DNA of 64,000 nucleotides, taken from NCBI GenBank assembly GCA_020846135.1, contig JADLEK010000053.1, positions 1 through 64,000 of the forward strand, written 5' to 3'. Origin of the DNA: Gammaproteobacteria bacterium. Lineage in GTDB: Bacteria; Pseudomonadota; Gammaproteobacteria; Competibacterales; Competibacteraceae. How positions within the stretch are numbered: the first letter of the stretch is position 1; the number at the start of each line of letters is the position of its first letter. The notes beneath the pieces were generated by a model that saw only the letters and a program-made list of their open reading frames with translations, made no database searches and was not told where the DNA came from. Position numbers and translations under genes: made by a program. This document shows positions 37,457 through 48,960 of this stretch, in pieces.

Positions 37457-38971
37457 TTACAGCTTGGTTGCGGTGATGTGCTGCAACAAATTATCCACCG
37501 AGACATGCATAGCCGAGGTCAGCGGGTCGGGCCAAACGCCCAGCAGCAATACCGCTGCCGCCAGCAGACTCAGCATAATGATTTCACGGGTATTCACATC
37601 CTCCAGGGCTGCAACATGGCTATTACCAATGTCGCCAAAAATCACACGCTTGATCAACCATAAAGTATAGCCCGCCCCCAGCATCAGAGTCGTCGCCGCC
37701 AGGAATGCCAGCCAGAAATTAGCTCTGAAGCTGCTCAGAATCACCATGAATTCGCCGATAAACCCCGAAGTACCCGGCAAACCAGCGTTAGCCATACCAA
37801 ACAGCACCATGAATGCGGCGAAAACCGGCATGGTATTGACTACACCACCGTAGTCCTTGATCTGGCGGGAATGCATCCGGTCATATAGCACGCCCACGCA
37901 CAGGAACAGCGCCCCGGAAATAAAACCGTGTGACACCATTTGCACCATGCCGCCTTCAATACCGAGCATCGCGCCACTCAGGCTACCCGTATGGCGATAG
38001 ATACCGAACACGATAAAGAAGCCCAACGTAACAAAACCCATGTGCGCAATCGAGGAATAAGCGATCAGCTTCTTCATATCCTGCTGAATCAGCGCCACCA
38101 GACTGATATAGACCACTGCAATCAGCGACATGGTAATAATCAGCCAGTCCAGCATGTTAGCCGCATCCGGCGTAATAGGCAGTGCGAAGCGCAGGAAACC
38201 ATAACCACCGATTTTCAGGGTAATGGCCGCCAGAATGACCGAACCCCCAGTAGGCGCTTCAACATGGGCGTCGGGCAACCAGGTATGCACCGGCCACATC
38301 GGCACTTTGACCGCAAAACCCAGCAGGAAAGCGAAAAAGATCAGCACCTGCTCATTCATGCTCAGCGGCAGTCGGTGGAAATCCAGAATCTCAAAGCTGT
38401 TCGACTGGCTGTACATGTAGATCAGGGCAATCAGCATGAATACTGATCCCAGAAAGGTGTACAGGAAAAACTTGAGAGTCGCATAAACCCGACGTGGTCC
38501 ACCCCAGATGCCGATGATCAGAAACATCGGAATCAGCATCGCCTCAAAGAATACATAGAACAGAATAGCGTCCAAAGCGGCGAATACGCCAATCATCAAT
38601 CCTTCCATGATCAGGAACGCTGCCATGTATTGGGCAATCCGGTACTGAATCACTTCCCACCCGGCAATGACCACCACCACGGTCATAAACGCAGTGAGCA
38701 GAATCAGCGGCATCGAAAAACCGTCAACGCCCAAGTGATAATTGACGCTCAACGCTGGAATCCACGGCAGAAATTCCTGAAACTGCATCGCCGCCGTCGT
38801 CGGATCGAATAGCGTAAACAGCGGGACGCTGAATAGAAAACTCAGGATCGCCACGGTTAGGGCCAGCGCCTTAGCGCGTCCGGGGTTGTCGTCACCCACA
38901 AACAGCACCGCAACACCGCCGAGAATCGGGAACCAGATGGCAAGACTCAGCAAAGGCAATTCCGACAGCAT
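37457..38971 (-). CDS. nuoM: NADH-quinone oxidoreductase subunit M
   Basis: A 504-residue membrane-arm antiporter-like subunit. Key features are the Glu-bearing helix [17 protein letters not shown], the conserved Lys region [22 protein letters not shown] with [18 protein letters not shown] (each part of one proton channel), and [16 protein letters not shown]. It lies 35 bases before nuoN and 18 bases after nuoL. Confidence 0.97.
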   Translation of the reverse strand: MLSELPLLSLAIWFPILGGVAVLFVGDDNPGRAKALALTVAILSFLFSVPLFTLFDPTTAAMQFQEFLPWIPALSVNYHLGVDGFSMPLILLTAFMTVVVVIAGWEVIQYRIAQYMAAFLIMEGLMIGVFAALDAILFYVFFEAMLIPMFLIIGIWGGPRRVYATLKFFLYTFLGSVFMLIALIYMYSQSNSFEILDFHRLPLSMNEQVLIFFAFLLGFAVKVPMWPVHTWLPDAHVEAPTGGSVILAAITLKIGGYGFLRFALPITPDAANMLDWLIITMSLIAVVYISLVALIQQDMKKLIAYSSIAHMGFVTLGFFIVFGIYRHTGSLSGAMLGIEGGMVQMVSHGFISGALFLCVGVLYDRMHSRQIKDYGGVVNTMPVFAAFMVLFGMANAGLPGTSGFIGEFMVILSSFRANFWLAFLAATTLMLGAGYTLWLIKRVIFGDIGNSHVAALEDVNTREIIMLSLLAAAVLLLGVWPDPLTSAMHVSVDNLLQHITATKL

Positions 38972-38989
38972 GGTTTTTGTTCTTCCAAG

Positions 38990-40942
38990 TTAGCGGGCAA
39001 CGAACCAAGTCAGCAGGATTAACAAGCCGATGATCATGGCGAATGCATAAGTATAAAGATAGCCGGTTTGCACCAACCGGGCTACAGAGGCAACCCAGCC
39101 TACCAGTCGCGCAGTACCGTTCACCATCACACCATCAATCAGGCCTGCGTCACCGTATTTCCACAGCACCGTTCCTAAACTCCGGCAGCCGCGCATAAAA
39201 ACCGCCTGATAAATCTCATCAAAAAGATACTTGCGGATCATCACATCATACAGTCTGGCAAAACGTTGCTGAATCTGATCCGGCAAATCGGGCCGCATCA
39301 TGTACAGATAATAAGCTGAGCCAAGTCCAGCCAGCACCAGCATAAACGGCAACCCGAGCAGACCATGCAGCGCAAAACTCATTGCCCCGTGAAAATGCGC
39401 AGCAATGTGTTCCAGTACGTTATGGTCTGGTGCAACCTGAATAGCACCTTCAAACACATTACCAAATAATAGCGGCTGAATGGTCATCGCCCCAATCACT
39501 ACCGAGGGAATCGCCAGCAGAATCAGCGGAACCGTCACGACTGCCGGGGTTTCATGCAAATGCTCCTGGGTATGATGATCCATCCGCTCCTTGCCATGAA
39601 ACACCAGAAAATAGAGGCGGAATGAATAGAAGGAAGTAATGAACACGCCCAGCACTACCGCGAAATAGGCAAAACCAGCACCGGGAATCTGCGAGTAATG
39701 CACAGCCTCCAGAATACTGTCCTTGGAGTAGAAACCGGCAAAGCCAGGAGTGCCAATCAACGCCAGGGTGCCAAGCAGGAACGTGATCCAAGTAATCGGC
39801 ATGTATTTCCACAGCCCACCCATCTTGCGAATATCCTGCTCATGATGCATGGCGATAATCACTGAACCCGCCCCCAGAAACAACAAGGCTTTGAAAAAGG
39901 CATGGGTCATCAGATGAAAAATAGCGGCGGAATAAGCCGAGACGCCCAAAGCAACGGTCATATAGCCCAGTTGCGAGAGCGTTGAATAAGCGATGACCCT
40001 CTTGATGTCGTTCTGGATGATGCCAAGAAAACCCATGAATAGGGCGGTTATCGAACCAATAACCAGCACAAAACTCAACGCAGTTTCCGACAGTTCAAAC
40101 AGAGGCGACATCCGGGCGACCATGAAAATACCAGCAGTCACCATCGTTGCAGCATGAATCAATGCCGAAATTGGCGTAGGACCTTCCATTGAATCCGGCA
40201 ACCAGACATGCAAAGGCACTTGAGCGGATTTACCCATGGCGCCGATGAACAGCAGAATGCAAATCACTGTCATCAACGACCAGTCCATACCGGGGATAAT
40301 CTGCACCGTCAGATCCGCCATCAGCGGCGCGGCAGCAAAGACATCCGCATAATCAATGCTATTAAAAACCATTAATACCGCAGCAATGCCGAGCAGAAAA
40401 CCGAAATCGCCAACCCGGTTAACCAGAAAGGCTTTCATACTTGCGAAAATCGCGCTTTCGCGTTTATACCAGAACCCAATCAGCAGATAGGACACTAGGC
40501 CCACGCCTTCCCAACCAAAGAACAATTGCAGGAAGTTGTTAGCCATGACCAGCATCAACATCGCGAAGGTGAATAGCGCGATATAGCTAAAAAACCGCTG
40601 ATAGCCATCGTCATCATGCATATAGCCAATGGTATAAATATGCACCATCAACGACACGAAAGTGACCGTACTAATCATCACCGCAGTCAAATTATCGACT
40701 AGAAACCCGATCTCAAAACGGATACCTTCAACCATCATCCAGGTATAAACCGATCCATTATACGGCTCCGATCCATTCAAGACGTGATGGCGAAGAACCA
40801 CCAGCGACAGCAAAAAGGAAACCGCCACGCCGATAATAGTGACCCAATGCGCACCAGCGCGACCGATTTTTCGCCCGAACAAACCGGCGACCAGCGCACC
40901 AATCAGGGGCGCAAGCACAAGAACCAGATAGACATTTTTCAT
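38990..40942 (-). CDS. nuoL: NADH-quinone oxidoreductase subunit L
   Basis: A 650-residue subunit, the most distal of the membrane arm, with the long lateral helix expected at its C-terminus. It shows FGWEGVGLVSYLLIGFWY, GKSAQVPLHVWLPDSMEGPTP, ALIHAATMVTAGIFMVAR and VIAYSTLSQLGYM. Homology to the MnhA core in the same region is evident. It follows nuoK by six bases. Confidence 0.97.
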   Translation of the reverse strand: MKNVYLVLVLAPLIGALVAGLFGRKIGRAGAHWVTIIGVAVSFLLSLVVLRHHVLNGSEPYNGSVYTWMMVEGIRFEIGFLVDNLTAVMISTVTFVSLMVHIYTIGYMHDDDGYQRFFSYIALFTFAMLMLVMANNFLQLFFGWEGVGLVSYLLIGFWYKRESAIFASMKAFLVNRVGDFGFLLGIAAVLMVFNSIDYADVFAAAPLMADLTVQIIPGMDWSLMTVICILLFIGAMGKSAQVPLHVWLPDSMEGPTPISALIHAATMVTAGIFMVARMSPLFELSETALSFVLVIGSITALFMGFLGIIQNDIKRVIAYSTLSQLGYMTVALGVSAYSAAIFHLMTHAFFKALLFLGAGSVIIAMHHEQDIRKMGGLWKYMPITWITFLLGTLALIGTPGFAGFYSKDSILEAVHYSQIPGAGFAYFAVVLGVFITSFYSFRLYFLVFHGKERMDHHTQEHLHETPAVVTVPLILLAIPSVVIGAMTIQPLLFGNVFEGAIQVAPDHNVLEHIAAHFHGAMSFALHGLLGLPFMLVLAGLGSAYYLYMMRPDLPDQIQQRFARLYDVMIRKYLFDEIYQAVFMRGCRSLGTVLWKYGDAGLIDGVMVNGTARLVGWVASVARLVQTGYLYTYAFAMIIGLLILLTWFVAR

Positions 40943-40948
40943 GTGCGG

Positions 40949-41254
40949 CTAACCCTTCAACGTGTCAAGGTCGGCGACGTTAATAGTGCGGCGATTACGA
41001 AACAGCACTACCAGGATGGCCAGGCCGATGGCCGATTCAGCCGCCGCCACGGTCAGAATGAAAAAGACGAACACCTGCCCGATGGTATCGCCAAGAAACT
41101 GTGAAAAGGCGATGAAATTAAAATTCACTGCCAGCAGCATCAACTCAATGGACATCAGCAAAATGATGACATTTTTCCGGTTCAGAAAGATGCCGGCTAT
41201 ACTGAGACAAAAGAGAATGGCTCCCAACACCAGATAATCAGTCAGCGCGATCAT
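40949..41254 (-). CDS. nuoK: NADH-quinone oxidoreductase subunit K
   Basis: A 101-residue, three-helix membrane subunit. The two conserved membrane Glu residues are in [19 protein letters not shown] and [16 protein letters not shown]. It starts [15 protein letters not shown]. It is the complex I counterpart of MnhC. Confidence 0.96.
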   Translation of the reverse strand: MIALTDYLVLGAILFCLSIAGIFLNRKNVIILLMSIELMLLAVNFNFIAFSQFLGDTIGQVFVFFILTVAAAESAIGLAILVVLFRNRRTINVADLDTLKG

Positions 41255-41309
41255 CGTTTGTTCAATCCTGGTTGTCTTGGATTAGCGAAGATGTGAGCGA
41301 GTTCTTCCA

Positions 41310-41921
41310 CTAGCGGAAGCCATGCTTCTTTTCCGACGCTACTTTTACAATCCGTACCCGGTCATCCCTCGATACCCGCACTTGTTGACTCGGATTCTGG
41401 GACTTGACCCCTTCCCGCCGCCGCATAGTCAGCGAAATTGCGGCAATAATCGCTACCAGCAGAATCACTGAGGCAATCTCGAACGGATAGACATAGAACG
41501 TGTACAACACACTGCCCAGTTCCTTGGTATTGCTGTAATCAGCAGCATGAGCTACGAGATTGTACTGATCAGTACTGAAATAACCCGAACTCACCACCAG
41601 CACCATTTCAATCACAATCAGCAAGGCCACAGTCGCCCCAACTGGCAGATATTTGATAAAACCTTCCCGCACCGGATCGACATTGATATCCAACATCATC
41701 ACTACGAACAGGAATAACACCATCACCGCACCAACATAAACTAGCACCAAAACAATGGCTAGGAACTCCGCCTCGATCAGCAACCAGAGCGCAGCGCTGG
41801 TGAAAAACGCCAGCACCAGGAACAAAGCGGCATGAACCGCATTACGCACCGTGATAACCCGCACTGCGGCAAAAATCAGGATGAGCGCGAAGACGTAGAA
41901 CAGAAACTTTTCAAATCCCAT
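41310..41921 (-). CDS. nuoJ: NADH-quinone oxidoreductase subunit J
   Basis: A 203-residue, five-helix membrane subunit. The conserved third helix region reads LVYVGAVMVLFLFVVMMLDI, with the hallmark pi-bulge area. N-terminus MGFEKFLFYVFALILIFAAV and the last helix ASVILLVAIIAAISLT are typical. The soluble C-terminal tail is basic. It sits between nuoI and nuoK with gaps of 47 and 55 bases. Confidence 0.95.
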   Translation of the reverse strand: MGFEKFLFYVFALILIFAAVRVITVRNAVHAALFLVLAFFTSAALWLLIEAEFLAIVLVLVYVGAVMVLFLFVVMMLDINVDPVREGFIKYLPVGATVALLIVIEMVLVVSSGYFSTDQYNLVAHAADYSNTKELGSVLYTFYVYPFEIASVILLVAIIAAISLTMRRREGVKSQNPSQQVRVSRDDRVRIVKVASEKKHGFR

Positions 41922-41968
41922 GAGCGGCGACCTGTTTTCTTTAATCTTTAAGGTAACAATGGCGACAG

Positions 41969-42466
41969 TTACCGGTAAGCCGCATCGGCGGCTCGGTCAG
42001 CGGCAATTTGCGCTTCGCAACGATCACCATGAGCAAGCAGTTTTTCCTTGGTCATGATCTGTTCGCCGCGCTTCTCAAAGTGATAATCAAAAGTTTGGGT
42101 TTCCACGATGGAATCGACCGGACAGGCTTCTTCACAGAATCCGCAGAAAATACACTTGAACAGATCGATGTCATAGCGGGTCGTGCGGCGGGTGCCATCC
42201 TCCCGCGCTTCCGATTCAATCGTAATTGCCAATGCCGGACAGACGGCTTCGCACAACTTGCAGGCAATGCAACGCTCCTCACCATTCGGATAACGGCGCA
42301 GTGCATGTAGCCCGCGAAACCGGTGCGACAACGGCGTGCGTTCTTCAGGAAACTGAACCGTGATTTTTTTGGCAAACAGATAACGGCCAGTGATCCGCAA
42401 ACCAAGCAGCAGTTCCCACAACATGAAACTCTTCAGGTAGAACCGCAGGGCGTTCAGGGTCTTCAT
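41969..42466 (-). CDS. nuoI: NADH-quinone oxidoreductase subunit I
   Basis: A 165-residue peripheral subunit carrying clusters N6a and N6b. Two 4Fe-4S motifs are complete: [12 protein letters not shown] and [12 protein letters not shown]. The N-terminal amphipathic helix ([14 protein letters not shown]) anchors it at the membrane. It passes electrons towards NuoB. Confidence 0.97.
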   Translation of the reverse strand: MKTLNALRFYLKSFMLWELLLGLRITGRYLFAKKITVQFPEERTPLSHRFRGLHALRRYPNGEERCIACKLCEAVCPALAITIESEAREDGTRRTTRYDIDLFKCIFCGFCEEACPVDSIVETQTFDYHFEKRGEQIMTKEKLLAHGDRCEAQIAADRAADAAYR

Positions 42467-42481
42467 CGTTGTTTTCTCCGC

Positions 42482-43504
42482 TCAATCAAACCATGGGCCA
42501 ATCTGCGCCAGCACGCCCAGCCCAATCACCAGCAACCAAACCAGCGTTACCGGGATAAAAACCTTCCAGCCCAGTCGCATGATTTGATCGTAGCGATAAC
42601 GGGGGAAAGTTGCGCGGAACCACAGGAAAAACAGCAGCAGGAACGAGATCTTCAGCACTAGCCAAGCAACACCAGGGACAAAGGCGAATAACTCGCCCAG
42701 TAATGGCACCCCCTCGAAAGGCGACAGCCAGCCCCCCAGAAACAGGGTTGATGCTAATGCCGACACCAGAATCATATTGGCATATTCGGCCAGAAAGAAT
42801 ACCGCGAACGCCATCCCCGAATAATCCACATGGAACCCGGCGACAATCTCTGATTCACCCTCAGCCACGTCAAAGGGAGCGCGATTGGTTTCAGCAACCC
42901 CCGAGATAAAATACACCACGAACAATGGTAATAGTGGCAACCAGAACCAGTGCAACAAACTACCCTGTTGCGCCAATACGATCTGATTCAGATTCAGACT
43001 GCCAGCAGCCATCAACACGCCCACCAAGGCGAAACCCATCGCGATTTCGTAGGAAACGATTTGCGCGGCTGAACGCATTGCGCCGAGAAAGGCATACTTG
43101 GAGTTTGACGCCCAGCCGGCAATGATCACGCCATAGACGCCCATCGAGGTGAGCGCCAGCAGGTATAACAGACCTGCGTCCAGATGCGAAATCATCATGC
43201 CGTCGCCAAAGGGCACTACCGCCCACGCCGCAATCGCCGGTCCAAAAGATAAAATCGGCGCCAGAATAAACAAAAAGCGGTTGGCGCGAGTCGGGATGAT
43301 GATCTCCTTGAACATCAGCTTGACTGCATCAGCAATCGGTTGCAGCCACCCTTTTGGCCCCACTCGATTCGGACCCAGCCGAACCTGCATGTAGCCGATC
43401 ACCTTGCGCTCGGCAAAGGTCAGATACGCCACGCTCAGCAGCAACGGCATCAGCACGGCGATAATTTTCAACAGGATAATAAGGACTGCCAGCAGCGTTT
43501 CCAT
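42482..43504 (-). CDS. nuoH: NADH-quinone oxidoreductase subunit H
   Basis: A 340-residue, eight-helix membrane subunit that forms much of the quinone cavity. Signatures are [19 protein letters not shown] near the N-terminus, the [20 protein letters not shown] block, and [17 protein letters not shown]-like [18 protein letters not shown] near the end. It is followed by nuoI after 15 bases. Confidence 0.97.
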   Translation of the reverse strand: METLLAVLIILLKIIAVLMPLLLSVAYLTFAERKVIGYMQVRLGPNRVGPKGWLQPIADAVKLMFKEIIIPTRANRFLFILAPILSFGPAIAAWAVVPFGDGMMISHLDAGLLYLLALTSMGVYGVIIAGWASNSKYAFLGAMRSAAQIVSYEIAMGFALVGVLMAAGSLNLNQIVLAQQGSLLHWFWLPLLPLFVVYFISGVAETNRAPFDVAEGESEIVAGFHVDYSGMAFAVFFLAEYANMILVSALASTLFLGGWLSPFEGVPLLGELFAFVPGVAWLVLKISFLLLFFLWFRATFPRYRYDQIMRLGWKVFIPVTLVWLLVIGLGVLAQIGPWFD

Positions 43505-43523
43505 AGTTTACGATTCCTTGCCG

Positions 43524-45872
43524 TTAGCCGATGACCACTGGCCCGACTGCCGGACCGAGTGCGATGCTGGCGTTTAATCCCGCCGGAATCCAGGCGCAGC
43601 CTCTGGGGATGCTGTCATCCAGCACCAGCGGCAAATCAACCGCCACCCCATCCTGTCGCACTTGCACCTGTTCCCGCCCGGTCACACCCAACTCGCCGGC
43701 GACATCAGGGTGCAACCGCACCTCAACCGGTTGCGCCAACGGACTGCGTTGCAACGAGCAGGCGCGGCGCACCAGCGCGTCCACCGCGTAGACAGGCACG
43801 TCCGCTACCCGCAACAGACCATCAAACTGGAATGGACTCAGCGGCCTGCTCAAATCAGCCGTATTATCCGGCTGAACCTGGGCGCAGGCATTTTGCGCTT
43901 CGGCCAGGACCTCTTCGGAACTAGTGTAGTCGAAACCACCGACTCCACACAGATTGCCCAGTACTCGCAACACCTTCCAGGCAGGACGCGCTTCACCAAC
44001 CGGCTTGCTGGCGCCTTGGAAACTCTGCCAGCAACCCTCGGCATTGACATAAGAACCTGAGGTTTCCGCAAAGGTCGCCGTGGGCAAACTGACTTTCGCG
44101 TAGCCTTTACCGGCATAGGGACTGAGTGAAATCACCAGTTCCGCGCTTTGCATAGCCTGCAACGCCGCTGCCCCGTCCCAGCAATCCAGCTCCGGCTCAA
44201 TACCCAGCAAGATATAGGCTTTACGCGGCGTTTCCAGCATCGCTCGCGCATCCAGACCGGACTTTACCGCAGGTTTGCCACCCGCCAATCGGTGCGGTAC
44301 CGCGCCAGCCAGCCAGCCGCCGACCGAATTGGCCGCTTCCGGCAGGTAACCCAATCGAGCGCCGGTCTGCGCCGCGATGAACCCCGCCAGCGCCCGCAAC
44401 TGGGCCAATACCGGATGAGCGACTGCGAGATTACCCAGCAACACGGTAGCCGGGGCATGATTCACCAGATTAGCCGCGATAACGCGTTCAGTTTCGCCCG
44501 GAGTACCGGTTGTCAGTCCGGCCAGACTGTCCGGCAGCGCTGCGCCTTGCAAAGCCGCAACCGCTTGAGCCACTCTGGCCAGCGCTGCAACCATGCCGAC
44601 CGGATTGGCGATTACTTTAGCGGCTACCGGGAAGCGGAAATCGAAATCACGGGGATTGATGAACATGAGCTGCCCACCCGCCAGCGCTGCTTTACGCAAG
44701 CGATGTCCAGCCAGAGGTTGTTCCATTCGCACGTTGGAGCCGATCAGCAGCGCCGCCTTGACCTTTTCCAGGCCTTCCAGCGCCTGACCCAGCCACGGAA
44801 ATACCGGGGCGGTATCCTGATCGCTGAAATCGGCCTGCCGCAACCGGTGATCGATATTCGCCACGCCCAGACCCCGCGCCAGTTTCTGCGTCAGATACTG
44901 TTCCTCTACGGTCGCCGTCGGTGAAACCAGAAAACCCACTGAGTCCGCGCCATGCTGGGCGATCACGTCTTTCAAACCGGTCGCTGCCGCTTCCAGCGCC
45001 GTTTCCCACTCGACCTCAGCGCCATCCAGCACTGGCCTGGTTAGCCGGTCCTCGCTGTAAATGCCTTCGTAGCTGAACCGATCACGGTCGGAAATCCAGG
45101 TTTCGTTGATCGATTCGTTTTCACGCGGTGCGACCCGCATGACCCGACCGCGCAGGATATGAATAAAGATGTTGGAGCCGACCGAATCATGCGGCGCAAT
45201 CGCCGGGTGCTGCACATATTCCCAGGAACGGCCCTTGTAGCGGGATGGCTTGGCCGTCAGCGCCCCCACCGGACAAAGGTCGATCACATTGCCCGACAGC
45301 TCGGAAGCCACGCTGTGCGCCACATAGGTACCGATTTCCACATTCTCGCCGCGGCCTGTCGCGCCCAATTCGCGCAGCCCGGCAATCTCCTCGCCAAAGC
45401 GGACACACCGGGTGCAATGAATGCAACGGGTCATCTCGGTCGCGATCAGCGGGCCAATATCCTTGTCCCGCACTACCCGCTTGCGCTCGGCAAACCGGGA
45501 GGCATCACCGCCATAACCCAGCGCCACATCCTGCAATTCACACTCGCCGCCTTGGTCGCAAATCGGGCAGTCCAGCGGATGATTGATCAGCAGGAATTCC
45601 ATCGTCCCTTTCTGGGCGGCCAGCGCTTTGGGCGATTCGGTGTAAACCTTCATCCCCTCCATCACCGGGGTCGCGCAGGCCGGCAAGGGCTTGGGCGCTT
45701 TCTCCACCTCGACCAGACACATCCGGCAATTCGCGGCGATAGAGAGTTTCTTGTGATAGCAAAACCGGGGGATCGCAATACCCGCCGCATCGGTGATCTC
45801 GATGAGCATCGCACCCTTGCGAGCCTTCAGCGGGATGCCGTTGACTTCGATGTTGACCTGTTCCTCGCTCAT
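43524..45872 (-). CDS. nuoG: NADH-quinone oxidoreductase subunit G
   Basis: A 782-residue iron-sulfur subunit of the peripheral arm. The N-terminal 2Fe-2S ferredoxin domain has FCYHKKLSIAANCRMC with a later Cys in PLPACATP. The His-Cys3 site HPLDCPICDQGGECELQD binds N5. CIHCTRCVRFGEE with a later CPVGAL binds N4. The rest is a molybdopterin-oxidoreductase-like domain without evident cofactor ligands, as in other NuoG. Shorter than E. coli NuoG (about 908). Confidence 0.96.
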   Translation of the reverse strand: MSEEQVNIEVNGIPLKARKGAMLIEITDAAGIAIPRFCYHKKLSIAANCRMCLVEVEKAPKPLPACATPVMEGMKVYTESPKALAAQKGTMEFLLINHPLDCPICDQGGECELQDVALGYGGDASRFAERKRVVRDKDIGPLIATEMTRCIHCTRCVRFGEEIAGLRELGATGRGENVEIGTYVAHSVASELSGNVIDLCPVGALTAKPSRYKGRSWEYVQHPAIAPHDSVGSNIFIHILRGRVMRVAPRENESINETWISDRDRFSYEGIYSEDRLTRPVLDGAEVEWETALEAAATGLKDVIAQHGADSVGFLVSPTATVEEQYLTQKLARGLGVANIDHRLRQADFSDQDTAPVFPWLGQALEGLEKVKAALLIGSNVRMEQPLAGHRLRKAALAGGQLMFINPRDFDFRFPVAAKVIANPVGMVAALARVAQAVAALQGAALPDSLAGLTTGTPGETERVIAANLVNHAPATVLLGNLAVAHPVLAQLRALAGFIAAQTGARLGYLPEAANSVGGWLAGAVPHRLAGGKPAVKSGLDARAMLETPRKAYILLGIEPELDCWDGAAALQAMQSAELVISLSPYAGKGYAKVSLPTATFAETSGSYVNAEGCWQSFQGASKPVGEARPAWKVLRVLGNLCGVGGFDYTSSEEVLAEAQNACAQVQPDNTADLSRPLSPFQFDGLLRVADVPVYAVDALVRRACSLQRSPLAQPVEVRLHPDVAGELGVTGREQVQVRQDGVAVDLPLVLDDSIPRGCAWIPAGLNASIALGPAVGPVVIG

Positions 45873-45911
45873 CTTTTACCCACTGTGCGACCGTGTTGGT
45901 GATTTCGCGGC

Positions 45912-47186
45912 TTACGCGACCAGACTGCGCTTGTGTTCGATGTAGTACGCGAACTCATGGCGGTAGTGCTTGACGAAGCTCCGCACCGGCATGGCGGCGG
46001 CATCGCCCAAAGCGCAGATGGTGCGCCCTTCAATCTTGCTGGCGACGCTGTCAAGTAAGTCCAAATCTTCTGGCCGACCCTTCCCTTCAACGATGCGGGT
46101 CACCATCCGGTACAGCCAGCCCGTACCTTCGCGGCAAGGCGTACATTGTCCGCAGGATTCGGAGAAATAGAACCGGGAAATCCGTTGCAGCACCTTGACC
46201 ATGTCGGTGGTCTCGTCCATCACGATCACCGCACCGGAACCGAGCATCGAACCGGCGATTTTGGACACCGAGTCGTAGTCCATGTTGACTTTCAACATGG
46301 TCTCGCCAGGAACCACCGGCACCGAGGAGCCACCCGGAATCACGGCTTTCAGCTTGCGCCCTTTCCAGATTCCGCCGGCCAGCGTCAGCAAATCGGCAAA
46401 GGGGATCCCCATCGACACTTCAAAATTGCCCGGCTTTTCGACATGGCCAGACACCGAGAAAATCTTGGTGCCACCGGCGTTAGGAATACCGAAACCAGCA
46501 AACCATGCACCGCCATTGCGAATAATCGACGGCACCGAGGAGAAGGTTTCAGTATTGTTAATCGTAGTCGGCTTGCCGTAGAGACCGTAATTGGCCGGGA
46601 ACGGCGGTTTGAACCGGGGCTGGCCTTTCTTGCCTTCCAGCGACTCCAGCAACGCGGTTTCTTCACCACAGATATAGGCGCCAGCGCCTAAAGTCGGGTA
46701 CAGATCAAAGTCAATCCCGGAACCCTGGATGTTTTTGCCAAGCAATCCGGCGGCGTAGGCTTCCTTGACCGCATTTTCAAAACGCTGATACGGCTCATCC
46801 ATGAATTCACCGCGCATATAGTTGTAGCCCACCGTGGAGCCGGTGGCGAAACCGGCAATCGCCATGCCTTCCACCAGCGCATGAGGATTGAAGCGCAGAA
46901 TGTCACGGTCCTTGCAGGTGCCGGGTTCCGATTCATCGGAATTACAGACCATGTATTTCTGGACCGTCGCATTACGCGGCATGAAAGTCCATTTCAGTCC
47001 CGCCGGAAACCCCGCGCCACCTCGTCCGCGCAACCCGGATTTCTTGACCTCGTCAATCACCTGATCCGGTGTCAACTTGCCGGCTAGGATATTTTTCCAG
47101 GCTTCATAGCCGCCGACGCTCTGATAAGTGTCCATCGACCACGGCCGGTTCAGGCCCAGCGTCCGGTAACAAACCTCATTGGCCAT
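45912..47186 (-). CDS. nuoF: NADH-quinone oxidoreductase subunit F
   Basis: A 424-residue subunit that binds NADH and FMN and carries cluster N3. The nucleotide site is [16 protein letters not shown]. The flavin region is [13 protein letters not shown] and [19 protein letters not shown]. The 4Fe-4S ligands are in [12 protein letters not shown] with a later Cys in TICALGD. It starts seven bases after nuoE. Confidence 0.97.
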   Translation of the reverse strand: MANEVCYRTLGLNRPWSMDTYQSVGGYEAWKNILAGKLTPDQVIDEVKKSGLRGRGGAGFPAGLKWTFMPRNATVQKYMVCNSDESEPGTCKDRDILRFNPHALVEGMAIAGFATGSTVGYNYMRGEFMDEPYQRFENAVKEAYAAGLLGKNIQGSGIDFDLYPTLGAGAYICGEETALLESLEGKKGQPRFKPPFPANYGLYGKPTTINNTETFSSVPSIIRNGGAWFAGFGIPNAGGTKIFSVSGHVEKPGNFEVSMGIPFADLLTLAGGIWKGRKLKAVIPGGSSVPVVPGETMLKVNMDYDSVSKIAGSMLGSGAVIVMDETTDMVKVLQRISRFYFSESCGQCTPCREGTGWLYRMVTRIVEGKGRPEDLDLLDSVASKIEGRTICALGDAAAMPVRSFVKHYRHEFAYYIEHKRSLVA

Positions 47187-47192
47187 CGCGGC

Positions 47193-47690
47193 TTACTCCA
47201 GGCTATCCAGCACCTGATCCACCTTTTCCGGGGTCAGATGCTCGTAGTAGATATGATCGACCTGCATCATTGGCGCTCCACAACAGGCAGCCAGACACTC
47301 TTCTTCTCTTTTCAGATAAAACTTGCCATCCGGAGTGCTTTCACCCAGCTTGACGCCCAGCTTTTTCTCGATATGCGCCAGCACCGTCTCACCGCCACGC
47401 AACATGCAGGAAATGTTGGTGCAAACCGCGATGCTATGCCGGCCAACCGGCTTCAATTCATACATCGAGTAGAACGAAGCGACTTCGTAAACGGCGATAG
47501 GCGGCATATCCAGATAATCCGCTACCGCATCCATTAACTTGGTTGTCAGATAGCCGCCGTTCTCATGCTGGACTTCACGCAAGGCCGCCAATACGGCGGA
47601 TTGCTTCTGGTCAGCCGGATAGCGGGTCAACCAATGATCAATTTCAGCGCGGGCGTAGGCAGACAGCAGTTCACTCGTGCGAGGGTTCAT
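47193..47690 (-). CDS. nuoE: NADH-quinone oxidoreductase subunit E
   Basis: A 165-residue thioredoxin-like subunit with the 2Fe-2S cluster N1a. Ligands are in AVCTNISCMLRGG and EECLAACCGAPMM. The N-terminal helical part includes VLAALREVQHENGGYL. The start overlaps the nuoD stop by one base (TAATG), so coupling is likely. Confidence 0.97.
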   Translation of the reverse strand: MNPRTSELLSAYARAEIDHWLTRYPADQKQSAVLAALREVQHENGGYLTTKLMDAVADYLDMPPIAVYEVASFYSMYELKPVGRHSIAVCTNISCMLRGGETVLAHIEKKLGVKLGESTPDGKFYLKREEECLAACCGAPMMQVDHIYYEHLTPEKVDQVLDSLE

Positions 47691-48949
47691 TAGCGGTCAA
47701 CCTCCCCGAAGACAATATCCTGAGTGCCAATGACAGCCACTACGTCGGCCAGCATGTGACCACGAGTCATTTCATCCATCGCTGACAGATGCGCAAATCC
47801 CGCCGCCCGAACCTTGACCCGATACGGTTTATTAGCCCCATCGGAAATCAGATAGATGCCATATTCACCTTTAGGGTGCTCGGTAGCGACATAAACTTCG
47901 CCTTCCGGGACGCAATAACCTTCAGTAAATAATTTGAAATGATGAATCAGAGCTTCCATATCCTCTTTCATCTGTTCCCGAGGCGGCGGCGCTACTTTGT
48001 GATCGTCAATGATTACAGGGCCAGGATTTTCTTTCAGCCATTTCACACATTGCTTGATGATGCGGTTGGCTTGACGCATTTCCTCGACCCGGACCAAATA
48101 GCGGTCGTAGCAGTCACCATTCACCCCAACCGGAATATCGAAATCAAGCTGGTCATAGACATCGTAGGGCTGCTTCTTTCGCAAATCCCACGCAAAGCCA
48201 GAACCGCGCAACATCGGCCCGGAGAATCCTAATTGCAAGGCCCGCTCCGGCGAGACAACGCCAATTCCAACCGTCCGCTGTTTCCAGATCCGATTATCGG
48301 TCAACAGGGTTTCGTACTCATCCACCCGTTGCGGAAACCGCTCAGTAAATGCCTCAATGAAATCGAGCAGGGAACCATGACGATGGGTATTCTGCTCATC
48401 GATGTCTTTCTTGCTGTGGCACTGCGCATCCTGATACTGGTATTTCGGCATCACATTAGGCAGGTCGCGATAAACACCGCCAGGACGGAAATACCCGGCA
48501 TGAAACCGCGCGCCGGACACGGCTTCGTAGCAATCGACCAAGTCTTCCCGTTCACGGAAGGCGTACAAAAAAACGGTCATCGCGCCAATATCCAGCCCGT
48601 GAGCGCCGATCCACAACAAATGATTCAGGATGCGGGTCATTTCCGCATACATTACCCGGATGTATTGTGCCCGCACCGGCGGTTGAATACCGAGCAGTTT
48701 TTCAATCGCTAATACATAAGCATGCTCATTGCTCATCGCCGACATGTAGTCCAACCGATCCATATAGCCGATGCTTTGGTTAAACGGCTTGCTCTCAGCC
48801 AGTTTTTCAGTGCCGCGATGCAACAAGCCAATATGCGGATCAGCGCGTTGTACAACTTCGCCATCCAGTTCCAGCACCAACCGAAGCACCCCGTGCGCCG
48901 CCGGATGCTGCGGCCCAAAGTTCAGGGTGTAATTGCGAATTTCAGGCAT
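47690..48949 (-). CDS. nuoD: NADH-quinone oxidoreductase subunit D
   Basis: A 419-residue, 49-kDa-type subunit that forms the quinone site with NuoB and NuoH. The start has [15 protein letters not shown], including the His that contacts quinone. It also shows the [18 protein letters not shown] and C-terminal [19 protein letters not shown] motifs. It is separate from nuoC, unlike the fused NuoCD of E. coli. Confidence 0.97.
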   Translation of the reverse strand: MPEIRNYTLNFGPQHPAAHGVLRLVLELDGEVVQRADPHIGLLHRGTEKLAESKPFNQSIGYMDRLDYMSAMSNEHAYVLAIEKLLGIQPPVRAQYIRVMYAEMTRILNHLLWIGAHGLDIGAMTVFLYAFREREDLVDCYEAVSGARFHAGYFRPGGVYRDLPNVMPKYQYQDAQCHSKKDIDEQNTHRHGSLLDFIEAFTERFPQRVDEYETLLTDNRIWKQRTVGIGVVSPERALQLGFSGPMLRGSGFAWDLRKKQPYDVYDQLDFDIPVGVNGDCYDRYLVRVEEMRQANRIIKQCVKWLKENPGPVIIDDHKVAPPPREQMKEDMEALIHHFKLFTEGYCVPEGEVYVATEHPKGEYGIYLISDGANKPYRVKVRAAGFAHLSAMDEMTRGHMLADVVAVIGTQDIVFGEVDR

Positions 48950-48960
48950 CGTCGCTTCCT